From NCBI RefSeq assembly GCF_004364635.1, contig NZ_SOAX01000004.1, forward strand, positions 62,001-126,000: DNA of 64,000 bases. The letters run 5' to 3'. This stretch comes from Halospina denitrificans (lineage in GTDB: Bacteria > Pseudomonadota > Gammaproteobacteria > Pseudomonadales > Oleiphilaceae). The notes under the pieces were generated by a model, which saw only the letters and a list, made by a program, of their open reading frames with translations, made no database searches and had not been told where the DNA came from. Shown here one piece after another: positions 52,217 through 61,407 of the stretch (positions are counted from its first letter, which is position 1; each line of letters opens with the position of its first letter). The position numbers were made by a program, and so were the translations under genes.

Positions 52217-52673
52217 AAAGCCGCCCGCGCTGAGCGATACCGAGCGGGCCATTCTCAACCGCCTGCAGGACGGCCTTCCCCTGGTCCCGCATCCCTATGC
52301 GGCCGTGGCCGAGGAACTCGGCATCGGGGAAGACACCCTGCTGACCCATCTTCAGGCCATGCTGGACTCCGGCCTTCTGACCCGTTTCGGCCCCATGTTC
52401 CATGCCGGGGAAATGGGCGGCGGGCTGACCCTGGCGGCGATGGCCGTTCCGGAAGATGAGTTTGAAACCGTGACCGAACAGGTCAACAGCTTCCCGGAAG
52501 TGGCCCACAACTACCGCCGGGAACATGACCTGAACATGTGGTTCGTGCTGGCCACCGAAGAGGAAGAGGCCATTCCGCGGGTCATCCAGGACATTGAATC
52601 CCTGACCGGTCACCCGGTCTACAACATGCCCAAGGAGGAGGAGTTCCATGTCAACCTCCGCTTCTACGTCTGA
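52194..52673 (+). CDS. nirG: Sirohaem decarboxylase subunit NirG
   Basis: A 159-residue relative of NirD: EELGIGEDTLLTHLQAMLDSGLLTRFGP and AHNYRREHDLNMWFVLA (H105, H111). The ATG at 52194 has GGAGG seven bases ahead and overlaps nirL by 23 bases. A nearby ATG at 52203 is an alternative. The NirD/NirG pair keep the HNY-R-EH motif, whereas NirL/NirH have RPR-x-PYN. Confidence 0.9.
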   Translation: MSVMETPEKPPALSDTERAILNRLQDGLPLVPHPYAAVAEELGIGEDTLLTHLQAMLDSGLLTRFGPMFHAGEMGGGLTLAAMAVPEDEFETVTEQVNSFPEVAHNYRREHDLNMWFVLATEEEEAIPRVIQDIESLTGHPVYNMPKEEEFHVNLRFYV

Positions 52674-53163
52674 ATCAATGACCCTGGGCAACCTGGACCG
52701 GGAACTGATCGTCGCCACCCAGCAGGGGCTGCCCCTGGTATCCGACCCCTGGGCCGCCGTGGGCGAACAGATCGGCATCAGCGGCGACGAAGCCCTGGCG
52801 CGATTCCAGCGCCTCCAGGCCAATGGTGTACTGCGCCGCGTCGCTGCCGTGCCCAACCACTACCGGCTGGGCTACCACTTCAACGGCATGACGGTCTGGG
52901 ACGTTGACGATGAGCGGGTCCGTGAGCTGGGCCGGGCAACGGGGGAACTGCCCTTTGTCAGCCACTGCTACCGCCGGCCACGGCATCTGCCGCTCTGGCC
53001 CTACAACCTCTTCGCCATGGTGCACGGCACAAGCCGTGACGAGGTGGAAAGCAAGGCCGAACGCATTCACGAGCTGCTGGGCGATGCCTGCCGCGGGCAC
53101 CAGATCCTGTACAGCTCCGCAATCCTGAAAAAGACCGGATTGCGCCTTCAGCGCAAACGATAA
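52648..53163 (+). CDS. nirH: Sirohaem decarboxylase subunit NirH
   Basis: A 171-residue NirL-type partner: HCYRRPRHLPLWPYNLFAMVHGTSRDE near residue 108 onward. The start at 52648 overlaps nirG by 26 bases and follows an AAGGAGGAGGAG purine run inside nirG, a strong ribosome site. It completes the DLGH set. Confidence 0.9.
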   Translation: MSTSASTSESMTLGNLDRELIVATQQGLPLVSDPWAAVGEQIGISGDEALARFQRLQANGVLRRVAAVPNHYRLGYHFNGMTVWDVDDERVRELGRATGELPFVSHCYRRPRHLPLWPYNLFAMVHGTSRDEVESKAERIHELLGDACRGHQILYSSAILKKTGLRLQRKR

Positions 53164-53172
53164 GGGGGCGCC

Positions 53173-54369
53173 ATGTTCAGAATGACCCGTTACATCAAGA
53201 GCCTCATGCACCCCACCCCGGTTGCGCCGCCCGCGCAGCCACCCGGGCCCGTGGTTATCTGGAACCTCATCCGCCGCTGCAACCTCACCTGCAAGCACTG
53301 CTATTCGGTGTCCGCGGACATTGATTTCGAGGGCGAGCTGGAGACCGACGAGGTCTACACCGTCATGGACGACCTCAAGAGTTACGGCGTGCCGGTGCTG
53401 ATTCTTTCCGGCGGCGAACCCCTGATGCGGCGGGACATCTTCGAGATTTCCCACCGCGCCAAGCAAATGGGTTTCTACGTGGGCCTGTCCACCAACGGCA
53501 CCCTGATCACCGAAGACAATATCCAGCAGATTGCCGAGGTGGGCTACGACTATGTCGGCATCAGCATCGACGGACTCGAGGCCACCCACGACTGGTTCCG
53601 CCAGAAGCAAGGGGCGTTTGCCGAATCCATGAAGGCGGTCGCGCTGTGCCGCCAGGCCGGAATCAAGGTGGGGCTGCGCTTCACCCTGACCCAGGACAAC
53701 TTCCACGAACTGCCGGACATACTGCAGCTTCTGGATGACCACGACATCGACAAGTTCTACCTCTCGCACCTGAACTATTCCGGTCGGGGCGGGCGCAACC
53801 GCAAGCGCGACACCTGGTACGACATGACCCGCCAGGCCATGACCATGATGTTCGACCACTGCCACCGCGAACTGCAGCAGGGCATCGAACGCGAATACGT
53901 CACCGGCAACAACGATGCCGACGGCCCCTTCCTGATCGAATGGGCCAGGGAGCACTACCCGGATCAGGTGGACACCCTCTGGCAGCGGCTCGTGAACTGG
54001 GGGGGTAACTCCTCGGGCGTGAACATCTCGAACATCGATAATCTGGGCAACGTCCACCCGGATACCTTCTGGTGGAACTACACCCTGGGCAACGTCCGTC
54101 AGAGGCCCTTCTCCGAGATCTGGAGCGACGAGAGCGATCCGCTGATGGCCGGTTTCCGCCAGCGCCCGAGGCCCGTGAAGGGACGCTGCGCGGACTGCCA
54201 TTACCTGTCCGTGTGCAACGGCAACACCCGTGTGCGGGCCTATAACGTCTCCGGGGATTTCTGGGAGGAAGACCCGGGCTGTTACCTGACCAACCAGGAA
54301 ATCGGGGTGCCCGAGAGTGACCGCCGGGTGGCCACGCCCGCGGTGGAGATTCCGGTCCATAACCTTTGA
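53173..54369 (+). CDS. nirJ: Radical SAM haem d1 biosynthesis protein NirJ
   Basis: A 398-residue radical SAM protein with RRCNLTCKHCYS (C36, C40, C43) for the SAM-binding 4Fe-4S cluster and a C-terminal SPASM-like cysteine set (GRCADCHYLSVCNGNTR ... EDPGCYL) for another cluster. NirJ replaces propionates of didecarboxy-sirohaem with oxo groups. GGGGG is ahead of the ATG. It lies between nirH and nirE. Confidence 0.95.
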   Translation: MFRMTRYIKSLMHPTPVAPPAQPPGPVVIWNLIRRCNLTCKHCYSVSADIDFEGELETDEVYTVMDDLKSYGVPVLILSGGEPLMRRDIFEISHRAKQMGFYVGLSTNGTLITEDNIQQIAEVGYDYVGISIDGLEATHDWFRQKQGAFAESMKAVALCRQAGIKVGLRFTLTQDNFHELPDILQLLDDHDIDKFYLSHLNYSGRGGRNRKRDTWYDMTRQAMTMMFDHCHRELQQGIEREYVTGNNDADGPFLIEWAREHYPDQVDTLWQRLVNWGGNSSGVNISNIDNLGNVHPDTFWWNYTLGNVRQRPFSEIWSDESDPLMAGFRQRPRPVKGRCADCHYLSVCNGNTRVRAYNVSGDFWEEDPGCYLTNQEIGVPESDRRVATPAVEIPVHNL

Positions 54370-54380
54370 GGGAGCGCCGT

Positions 54381-55226
54381 ATGGACAACGCCAACCAGAA
54401 AAAACGCCTGGTGGAATTCCAGCTGGCGGAGCCGCCCTTCCGGGCCGGCGACGTCGCCATCGTCGGCGCAGGGCCGGGCGACCCGGGCCTTCTGACCCTG
54501 CGCGCCCTGATGCTGATCCAGCAGGCCGATGTGGTCCTGCACGACAGGCTTGTTTCCCCGCAGGTCATGGAACTGGTCAACCCGTCAGCGGAATGCCTCC
54601 ACGTGGGCAAGTTCAGCGGCAACCATTGTGTGCCCCAGCAGGATACCAACGCACTACTGGTCCAGCGGGCCCGACAGCATCAGCGGGTAGTCCGACTCAA
54701 GGGCGGCGACCCCTACATCCTCGGGCGCGGCGGCGAGGAAGCCGAATACCTCATGGAACACGGCATTGACTTCCAGGTGGTACCGGGGATCACCTCGGCG
54801 TCCGGCTGCGCGTCACATTGCGGCATCCCCCTCACCCACCGCGATCACGCGCAGAGCGTGATCTTCGTAACCGGCCACCGCAAGGCGGACCAGAGCCTGG
54901 ACCTGGACTGGAGCGCCCTGGCCACCCCCAACCAGACCCGGGTCTTTTACATGGGGTTGAGCAATGCCGGTGCGATTACGCATAACCTGATGCATCACGG
55001 TGTACCGGGAAGCTGCCCTGTTGCCCTGATCGAACGCGGAACAACGGACCAGCAGCGCATGGCCGTCACCTCCCTCGCCGAGCTGCCGGACACCGCGGAA
55101 CGCGATCAGTTCCAGCCACCGACGCTGATCATCGTCGGGGAAGTCGTGGCTCTTGCCAAGCGCCTGATGCCCTCCCAGAGTAAACCGATTCGCCCGCCAA
55201 TGATCCGGGCATACCAGGGAGCATGA
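54381..55226 (+). CDS. nirE: Uroporphyrinogen-III C-methyltransferase NirE
   Basis: A 281-residue SUMT making precorrin-2 from uroporphyrinogen III with two SAM: VGAGPGDPGLLTLRALMLIQQADVVLHDRLVS in parts, GRGGEEAEYL after VRLKGGDPYIL, and FVTGHRK later. As part of the nir run it feeds haem d1, and its product also feeds sirohaem for NirB. I used the ATG at 54381 (GAGGGAG upstream); a TTG 5 codons earlier overlaps nirJ. The stop overlaps nirN as ATGA. Confidence 0.93.
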   Translation: MDNANQKKRLVEFQLAEPPFRAGDVAIVGAGPGDPGLLTLRALMLIQQADVVLHDRLVSPQVMELVNPSAECLHVGKFSGNHCVPQQDTNALLVQRARQHQRVVRLKGGDPYILGRGGEEAEYLMEHGIDFQVVPGITSASGCASHCGIPLTHRDHAQSVIFVTGHRKADQSLDLDWSALATPNQTRVFYMGLSNAGAITHNLMHHGVPGSCPVALIERGTTDQQRMAVTSLAELPDTAERDQFQPPTLIIVGEVVALAKRLMPSQSKPIRPPMIRAYQGA

Positions 55227-56791
55227 TATTGAAGCCCACTTTTGCCAACACTGCATTCCTCGTCCTGCTGGGTATGGCGACGGCGCTGCAGGCCAGTAAC
55301 AGCGAACCCGGCGCCACCGAATCCCTCTATCAACAGCACTGCGCCAGCTGCCACGGCTCCGACCGGCTCGGCGTCACCGGCCCCGCCCTGCTGCCGGAGA
55401 ACCTCTCGAGGCTTTCCAGGGAGGACGCGGAGAACGTCATTCGAAACGGCCGCGCCGCCACCCAGATGAGCGGTTATGAAAAGGCGCTTTCGGACGATGA
55501 GATCACCCGCCTGGTGGATTTCATCTACACCAAGCCTGAGGACGACCTGGAATGGAGCCAGGAGGCCATCACGGCGTCACACCGTGTTCCCAACCCGGTG
55601 GACACGCTCGATCCGTTCCCCATCTACGTGGCGGACCTGATGAACCTCTTCCTCGTGGTTGAAAAGGGCGACCACCACGTCACTCTGCTCGACGGCGACC
55701 GCATGGAGCCCATCACCCGCTTCCCGACCCGCTTCGCCCTCCATGGCGGACCCAAGTACAGCCCGGATGGACGCTTTGTCTACTTCGGTTCAAGGGACGG
55801 CTGGATCACCAAGTACGACCTGTACAACCTCAAGGTGGTCGCCGAGATCCGGGCCGGCATCAACATGCGCAACATTGCGGTCTCCGCCGATGGCGAGCAT
55901 GTGCTGGCCGCCAACTACCTGCCCCACACCATGGTGCTGTTCGATGCCGAGGACCTCAGCCTTATGGAGGTGATTCCCGCGGCACGTCCGGATGAAAACC
56001 AGTCCGCAAAGACCAGCTGGCACAGCCTCGAATACCAGGATGCCGTACCAAAGGCGATGGAAAGCTCCCGCGTCAGTGCTGTCTACACGGCGCCACCCAG
56101 GGATAGCTTCATCGCCGCGCTCAAGGACATTCCCGAAGCCTGGGAAATCCGGGTGGTCGACGGCGAAGCCGAAGTCCGCCGGATGAAGACGGAGACCCAT
56201 CTTGATGATTTCTTCTTCGACCAGGATTACCAGCACCTGATCGGTGCCGCGCGTAATGGTGAGAACGGCCATGTCATCGACCTGGATACGGGCAAGACCA
56301 TCGCCACCCTGCCACTGCCCGGCATGCCCCACCTGGGCTCCGGCATCACCTGGGAATACGAGGGCCGGCGCGTGATGGCCACGCCACACTTCCGCACCGG
56401 TGCCGTCTCCATTATCGACATGGAGAACTGGGAGGTTCTCAAGACGCTGGAGACCGACGGCCCCGGCTTCTTCATGCGCAGCCATGAGAATTCCCGCTAC
56501 GCCTGGGTGGATGTCTTCTTCGGTCCCAACAGTGACAAGGTCCACGTGATCGACAAGCAGACCCTGGAGATCGAGAAGACCCTCCAGCCCGAGCCCGGCA
56601 AGACCTCGGCCCATGTGGAGTTTGACCGTTACGGCGAGAAGCTCCTGCTCAGCATCTGGGACGACGACGGGGCGGTGATCGTCTATGACGCCGACACCCT
56701 GGAAGAGCTCAAGCGCATTCCCATGAAGAAGCCTTCCGGCAAGTACAACGTCTGGAACAAGACCCAGTACGAGGAGGGGACCAGTCACTGA
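55223..56791 (+). CDS. nirN: NirN, dihydro-haem d1 dehydrogenase
   Basis: A 522-residue periplasmic protein: signal peptide (1-24), cytochrome c domain (C40-ASC-H44), and a d1-type propeller resembling NirS. NirN oxidises dihydro-haem d1 in the last synthetic step before NirS maturation. It is distinguished from NirS by the shorter linker and position after nirE. It is the last gene of the nir run; 84 bases follow before the RND genes. Confidence 0.93.
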   Translation: MILKPTFANTAFLVLLGMATALQASNSEPGATESLYQQHCASCHGSDRLGVTGPALLPENLSRLSREDAENVIRNGRAATQMSGYEKALSDDEITRLVDFIYTKPEDDLEWSQEAITASHRVPNPVDTLDPFPIYVADLMNLFLVVEKGDHHVTLLDGDRMEPITRFPTRFALHGGPKYSPDGRFVYFGSRDGWITKYDLYNLKVVAEIRAGINMRNIAVSADGEHVLAANYLPHTMVLFDAEDLSLMEVIPAARPDENQSAKTSWHSLEYQDAVPKAMESSRVSAVYTAPPRDSFIAALKDIPEAWEIRVVDGEAEVRRMKTETHLDDFFFDQDYQHLIGAARNGENGHVIDLDTGKTIATLPLPGMPHLGSGITWEYEGRRVMATPHFRTGAVSIIDMENWEVLKTLETDGPGFFMRSHENSRYAWVDVFFGPNSDKVHVIDKQTLEIEKTLQPEPGKTSAHVEFDRYGEKLLLSIWDDDGAVIVYDADTLEELKRIPMKKPSGKYNVWNKTQYEEGTSH

Positions 56792-56831
56792 CGGATGTCA
56801 ATGTGAGAAATCCTTGACTGGGTTTATAGTA

Positions 56832-56847
56832 TTAGGCTTCGCTTAAT
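56832..56847 (+). promoter_or_regulatory. Candidate OmpR-family box upstream of RND genes
   Basis: TTAGG-CTTCGC-TTAAT is a half-site pair with an 11-base period. A similar pair lies before the cytochrome b561 gene (61341-61356). Such pairs are typical of OmpR-type response regulators, and one is encoded at 62384. The match is weaker here. Confidence 0.3.
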
Positions 56848-56875
56848 TAACCATGAACGGTTCAGGGATCACCAC

Positions 56876-58249
56876 TTGGCCATGCTCTCGCCCCGGAAGA
56901 ACGCACTCATTATCGGCCTGGCGCTGGTGGCCGGCATCGCCTTCGTGGTGGTGATGGCCAACCTCAGGCCTGGGCCCGAAGAGTCCGATTCAGTCGCTGA
57001 ATCCCGCAGTGTGCGGGTTATGCCCATCACGCCCATGCCCTTTCGCATGGAAGCCCGGGGCTACGGCAATGTCCGCGCGGCCCGACGCTGGCAGGCGGTT
57101 GCACGGGTTGGCGGCCGCATTACCGAACGCCACCCCAACCTCGAAAGCGGCAATCTGATTAATGAAGGCACGGAACTGCTGCGGATCGATCCCACCCGGT
57201 ACGAACTGGCGGTTGCCAGCGCCGAAGCGGACCTTGCCTCGGCACGCAGCGACAAGCGCCAGCTTGAACAGAAAGCCGCCAATACCCGCCTGCTTCTGGA
57301 GCTGGAAAAAGAGCGCCTTGCTCTGGCTGAGAGAGAACTCGAACGGGTTCGCAATCTTGCCGAAAGGGACGCGGTCTCCCGCACCCGGTTGGACGAACAG
57401 GAACGTGCCACCCTCCAGCAGCGCCAGGCCGTGCAGTCCCTGGAGAATGAACTGGCACTGATCCCCAGCCAGCGGGACAACCTGGAAGCGCGTATTGCCC
57501 GCGCGGAGTCCGCCCTGGGACAGGCCAGACAGGATCTTGAGGATACCCATTTCAGCGCCCCCTTTGACCTGCGCATCCATAAGGCCGACGTGGAACAGGA
57601 CGAAGAGGTGCGCCCGGGGCAGACCCTGTTCACGGCCGATGGCATTGCAACCGCTGAAGCCGTCATCCAGCTCCCGGTCGCCCAGCTGCGCCGGCTTATG
57701 CGCCAGTTACCGGACATGCCCGCCGCTGAACTGAAAGAACCCATAGCGGATCTGCACCGCCGTATTGATCTCAGCAGGATCGACGCGCAGCTTTCACTGG
57801 CCGGAGATCCGGACACCACCTGGGATGCCAGTGTCACGCGCGTTGCCAGCGGTCTCGACCCGGGCACGCGCACCGTCCAGGTGGTGCTGAGCGTGGAGGA
57901 GCCCTACCGCAACGCCAACCCGCCCGAGCAGCCACCGCTGGTGCGGGATATGTACGTGCGGGGCACCCTCTCGCTGCCGACACCGGATGATGTGATTGTG
58001 GTTCCCGCAGCAACCATCCACGGGGACCGCGTCTATCTGGCCGATGACGGCGACCGCCTTGAACGGCGCAGGGTCTCGGTGGCGTGGAGCCAGGATGATC
58101 TTTCCGTCATCCGGGAGGGGCTGAGCCCCGGAGAGCGGCTGGTGCTGGATGACCTGGTTCCCGCCATCGAGGGAACCCGGCTCAGCCCAGGCCGTGACGA
58201 GGAAGCCCTGGAAACCATCCGGAACCAGGCGCGGAGTGCCGCCCCATGA
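56876..58249 (+). CDS. RND efflux periplasmic adaptor
   Basis: A 457-residue membrane fusion protein: an N-terminal membrane anchor (about 8-25, NALIIGLALVAGIAFVVVMA), barrel-sandwich strands (GYGNVRAARRWQAVARVGGRI), an alpha-hairpin coiled coil rich in Leu/Glu/Arg (about 110-215), then beta-barrel and membrane-proximal parts. It links the RND pump to an outer-membrane channel, which is not encoded here. TTG at 56876 has AGGGA eight bases ahead; the ATG two codons later is the alternative start. The stop overlaps the pump gene. Confidence 0.85.
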   Translation: MAMLSPRKNALIIGLALVAGIAFVVVMANLRPGPEESDSVAESRSVRVMPITPMPFRMEARGYGNVRAARRWQAVARVGGRITERHPNLESGNLINEGTELLRIDPTRYELAVASAEADLASARSDKRQLEQKAANTRLLLELEKERLALAERELERVRNLAERDAVSRTRLDEQERATLQQRQAVQSLENELALIPSQRDNLEARIARAESALGQARQDLEDTHFSAPFDLRIHKADVEQDEEVRPGQTLFTADGIATAEAVIQLPVAQLRRLMRQLPDMPAAELKEPIADLHRRIDLSRIDAQLSLAGDPDTTWDASVTRVASGLDPGTRTVQVVLSVEEPYRNANPPEQPPLVRDMYVRGTLSLPTPDDVIVVPAATIHGDRVYLADDGDRLERRRVSVAWSQDDLSVIREGLSPGERLVLDDLVPAIEGTRLSPGRDEEALETIRNQARSAAP

Positions 58250-61200
58250 TCCGCTGGTTCGCCGCGCACCCCACGGCGGGCAACCTGCTGCTGATCCTGA
58301 TTCTGGCCATCGGGCTGTTCGCCGCGCCCAATCTCAAGCGCGAGACCTTTCCCGATTACCGCCCGCCGGAAGTCAGCATCACCATGGAATACCGGGGTGC
58401 AACAGCAGCGGACGTGGAAGAGGCCATCTGCCGGCGTTTCAACGAGGCCCTGCAGCGTGTGGAGAACCTGGAGGAACTCACCTGCACCGCCCGGGACAAC
58501 ATGGCCCGGGCCGTGGCCAGCATGGAACGTGGTGGCGACATGGGACGCTTCCTGGATGACATCCGCACCGAAATCGAGGCCCTCCAGAACCTGCCCGAGC
58601 GGGCCGAGGACCCGATCATCGAAGAGCGCTACCGGACCGACCTGGTGGCCGCCCTCGCCGTTTCCGGCCCCATGTCCTTCAACGATCTGGAAGAATACGC
58701 GGACGATCTCGAGGATGAGCTGCTGCGCCTCGACGGCGTCGCGGACGTGGTGACCCAGGGCCTGTCACAGCGCCAGTGGCAGGTGGAGGTCTCCCGCGAC
58801 CAGCTGCGCCAGTATGGCCTGGCCACCACGGATATCGCCGCGGCCCTGCAGCGCCAGAACCTGGACATGCCGTTGGGCACCCTTGAGACGGACCGGCAGG
58901 ATGTTCAGCTGCGTTTTGTGGATCAGCGCCGGCGCGCTGAAGACCTGAAAAACCTGCGTATCATCAGCGGCGACAGCGGTGCCGAGATCCGGCTGGGCGA
59001 CATCGCTGACGTCAGCATCACCCATGAACGCGACGAGGAACGGGTCACGTTCAACGGTGAGCGGGCCATCATCCTGGAAGCCCACAAGAGCCTGGGCGCG
59101 GATTCGCTGCGCGTGATGGACGCGCTCGAGGATTTCCGGCGCAGCGAAGTGGCGTCAAAGGGCGATACCGTCAGCCTTGAACTGACCCAGGATATGACCT
59201 CCATCGTCCGGGACCGGCTGCGGATGCTGGTGGAGAACGGGATTTTCGGGCTGGTCCTCGTGGGACTGGTCCTGAGCCTCTTCTTCCGCCCGCGCCTCGC
59301 GCTCTGGGCCCTGTTCGGGCTGCCCGCCGCCTTTGCCGGGGCCTTTGCGGTCATGCTGGCGACCGGGCTTACGCTGAACATGATCACCCTGGTCGCCCTT
59401 CTCATGGCCATTGGCATCGTCATGGATGACGCCGTGGTGATTACCGACAATATTGCGGCCAGTGCCACACAGGACCGCTCGCCGCTGGAAGCCGCCGCCC
59501 ACGGGGCCCGCGAGGTCTTTCCCGGTGTCATGTCCTCCTTCCTGACCACCGCTTCCGTATTCCTGCCTCTGGCATTCCTCGCCGGGGAAATGGGGGCGGT
59601 GCTTGAAGTGCTTCCGGTCGCCCTTCTTGCCGCCCTCGCAGCCAGCCTGATCGAGGCGTTCTGGATCCTGCCCCATCACCTGAAAGGCAGCCTCGGGACG
59701 CTGCAGGATCAATCCGATTCACGGCTGAGAGCTGCATTCACCCGGCGCTTCGAGGCGCTGCGGGAACAGAGCGGGCGTATTGCGGATCGTGCCATCCAGT
59801 TCCGCTATTCAGCGCTTGCGGTAACGCTCCTCTTCCTGTTCGGCTCGGTTGGCGTCATCGCTTTCGGGGTAATCAAGATGGAAGGGATGCCGGATATCGA
59901 AGGCGACGTGCTGGAAGCGCGGATTCTCATGCCCCAGGGCACCCCACTGGAGCGTACCCAGGCGGTTACGGACCAGGTCAGCGCGGCCATGCAGACCATC
60001 AACAAGGATCTGACACCCCAGCAGCCCGGGGAGCAGCCCCTGGTTCAGAACATCCAGACCCGCTTCAATCACCATGCCAGCGCGGGAGAAACCGGGCCCC
60101 ATATTGCAACCGTCATGGTTGACCTGTTGACGGCAGAGGCGCGGACCACGAACCTGGATACGATCAGGCGCCGCTGGTACGAGGGCATTGGCGACATCAA
60201 TGGTCTCGTCAGCCTCAACATCCAGGAGCCCGGTTTCGGGCCCGCGGGTATTCCCATCGAGGTCCGCCTCCAGCACGAGGATCTGCCCACCCTGAAACAG
60301 GCCGCCACGGACCTGTCCGCAGCCATTGGCGATTATGCCGGCACATTCAACATCATGGACGACCTCCGCCCCGGCAAGCCCCAGCGGCTGCTGTCACTCA
60401 GGGAAGGCGCTCTGGCCCTGGGCATCGACGCCCGTGACGTGGCGAACCAGGTCCGGACTGGCCTGCTCGGTGACATCGTGGACTCTGTCCAGGTGGGGGA
60501 TCAGTACATCGAGGTGCTGCTGCGCCAGACAGCCACGGAACGCAACACCCTCGACTTCCTCGCCGACAGTATTGTATTCAGCGCCAATGACCGCGCCGTG
60601 CCGCTGACCGAAGTGGTCCGAGTTGAGACCTCACGGGACTGGGGGCAGATCACACGGATCGACGGGCTGCGCACCGCGACCGTCACCGCTGACGTCGATG
60701 CCCAGACAGGAAACGCCGCCGCCATTGTCGGTGACCTGAAAGGGACAGCCTTTGCGGACCTGAAGGAGCGCTACCCCGGCCTCAACATCAGCGTGGAAGG
60801 CCAGACCGCACGCTCCCAGGAGACCGGCCAGTCCATCGCGCGGGGCCTGATAATCGGACTTGTGGGCATATTCCTGATCCTGTCGTTCCAGTTCCGCAGT
60901 TACGTCGAGCCCGTGATCGTGATGCTCGCGATCCCGGTCGCCTTCATGGGCGCCATCTGGGGCCATATCCTGATGGGCTACGACCTGTCCATGCCATCGC
61001 TGATCGGCGCGGCGTCGCTGGCGGGGATCGTGGTGAACAACGCCATCCTGCTGGTGCAGTTCATACGCATTCACCGGCAGAACGGCCTGGATGCCCTGAG
61101 TGCCGCCAGCCAGGCCAGCCGCGACCGCTTCCGGGCCATTTTCATCACCTCCAGCACCACCATCGCGGGCCTGTTGCCGCTGCTGACCGAAACGAGCACA

Positions 61201-61344
61201 CAGGCCATGGCCGTCATTCCCCTGGTGATCTCCGTCGTATTCGGACTGTTGATCTCAACCGTGCTGATCCTTGTCGCACTGCCGGCGTTCTACGCCATCC
61301 TCAGCGATCTTGGCCTTACCAGTACGGACGCGGATGCCTTTTAA
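58246..61344 (+). CDS. RND family efflux permease
   Basis: A 1032-residue AcrB-type proton antiporter with 12 predicted helices in two halves. Typical parts: RWFAAHPTAGNLLLILILAIGLFAAPNLKRETFPDY at the N-terminus, the TM4 motif LMAIGIVMDDAVVITDNIAA with paired Asp, and the second-half INNAILL-like GIVVNNAILLVQFIRIHRQNG. The body is of the broad MdtB/YegN-like group; drug or metal substrate cannot be deduced. It overlaps the adaptor by four bases. Confidence 0.9.
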   Translation: MIRWFAAHPTAGNLLLILILAIGLFAAPNLKRETFPDYRPPEVSITMEYRGATAADVEEAICRRFNEALQRVENLEELTCTARDNMARAVASMERGGDMGRFLDDIRTEIEALQNLPERAEDPIIEERYRTDLVAALAVSGPMSFNDLEEYADDLEDELLRLDGVADVVTQGLSQRQWQVEVSRDQLRQYGLATTDIAAALQRQNLDMPLGTLETDRQDVQLRFVDQRRRAEDLKNLRIISGDSGAEIRLGDIADVSITHERDEERVTFNGERAIILEAHKSLGADSLRVMDALEDFRRSEVASKGDTVSLELTQDMTSIVRDRLRMLVENGIFGLVLVGLVLSLFFRPRLALWALFGLPAAFAGAFAVMLATGLTLNMITLVALLMAIGIVMDDAVVITDNIAASATQDRSPLEAAAHGAREVFPGVMSSFLTTASVFLPLAFLAGEMGAVLEVLPVALLAALAASLIEAFWILPHHLKGSLGTLQDQSDSRLRAAFTRRFEALREQSGRIADRAIQFRYSALAVTLLFLFGSVGVIAFGVIKMEGMPDIEGDVLEARILMPQGTPLERTQAVTDQVSAAMQTINKDLTPQQPGEQPLVQNIQTRFNHHASAGETGPHIATVMVDLLTAEARTTNLDTIRRRWYEGIGDINGLVSLNIQEPGFGPAGIPIEVRLQHEDLPTLKQAATDLSAAIGDYAGTFNIMDDLRPGKPQRLLSLREGALALGIDARDVANQVRTGLLGDIVDSVQVGDQYIEVLLRQTATERNTLDFLADSIVFSANDRAVPLTEVVRVETSRDWGQITRIDGLRTATVTADVDAQTGNAAAIVGDLKGTAFADLKERYPGLNISVEGQTARSQETGQSIARGLIIGLVGIFLILSFQFRSYVEPVIVMLAIPVAFMGAIWGHILMGYDLSMPSLIGAASLAGIVVNNAILLVQFIRIHRQNGLDALSAASQASRDRFRAIFITSSTTIAGLLPLLTETSTQAMAVIPLVISVVFGLLISTVLILVALPAFYAILSDLGLTSTDADAF

Positions 61345-61356
61345 GACTGAATTAAG
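61341..61356 (+). promoter_or_regulatory. Direct repeat TTAAG-N6-TTAAG before cytochrome b561
   Basis: TTAAG at 61341-61345 and at 61352-61356 are one helical turn (11 bases) apart, like PmrA/QseB-type boxes. They overlap the pump stop codon and are 51 bases upstream of the b561 start. The regulator could be the OmpR-family protein encoded two genes on. Confidence 0.45.
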
Positions 61357-61403
61357 GTTCTCCGCCTAGGCTGAAGTCATAAACACATGAACAGCGGAGA
61401 ACC
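61356..61403 (+). promoter_or_regulatory. Inverted repeat covering the b561 ribosome site
   Basis: GGTTCTCCGC (61356-61365) and GCGGAGAACC (61394-61403) are perfect complements with a 28-base spacer. The downstream arm contains the GGAG Shine-Dalgarno of the ATG at 61408, so the folded RNA would hide it. It may also be a DNA operator. Confidence 0.55.
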
Positions 61404-61407
61404 AACC

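Noticed and set aside
56814-56850. Sigma-70 promoter TTGACT before the RND genes
   Set aside because: A TTGACT hexamer is present, but I found no good -10 hexamer at 16-18 bases.
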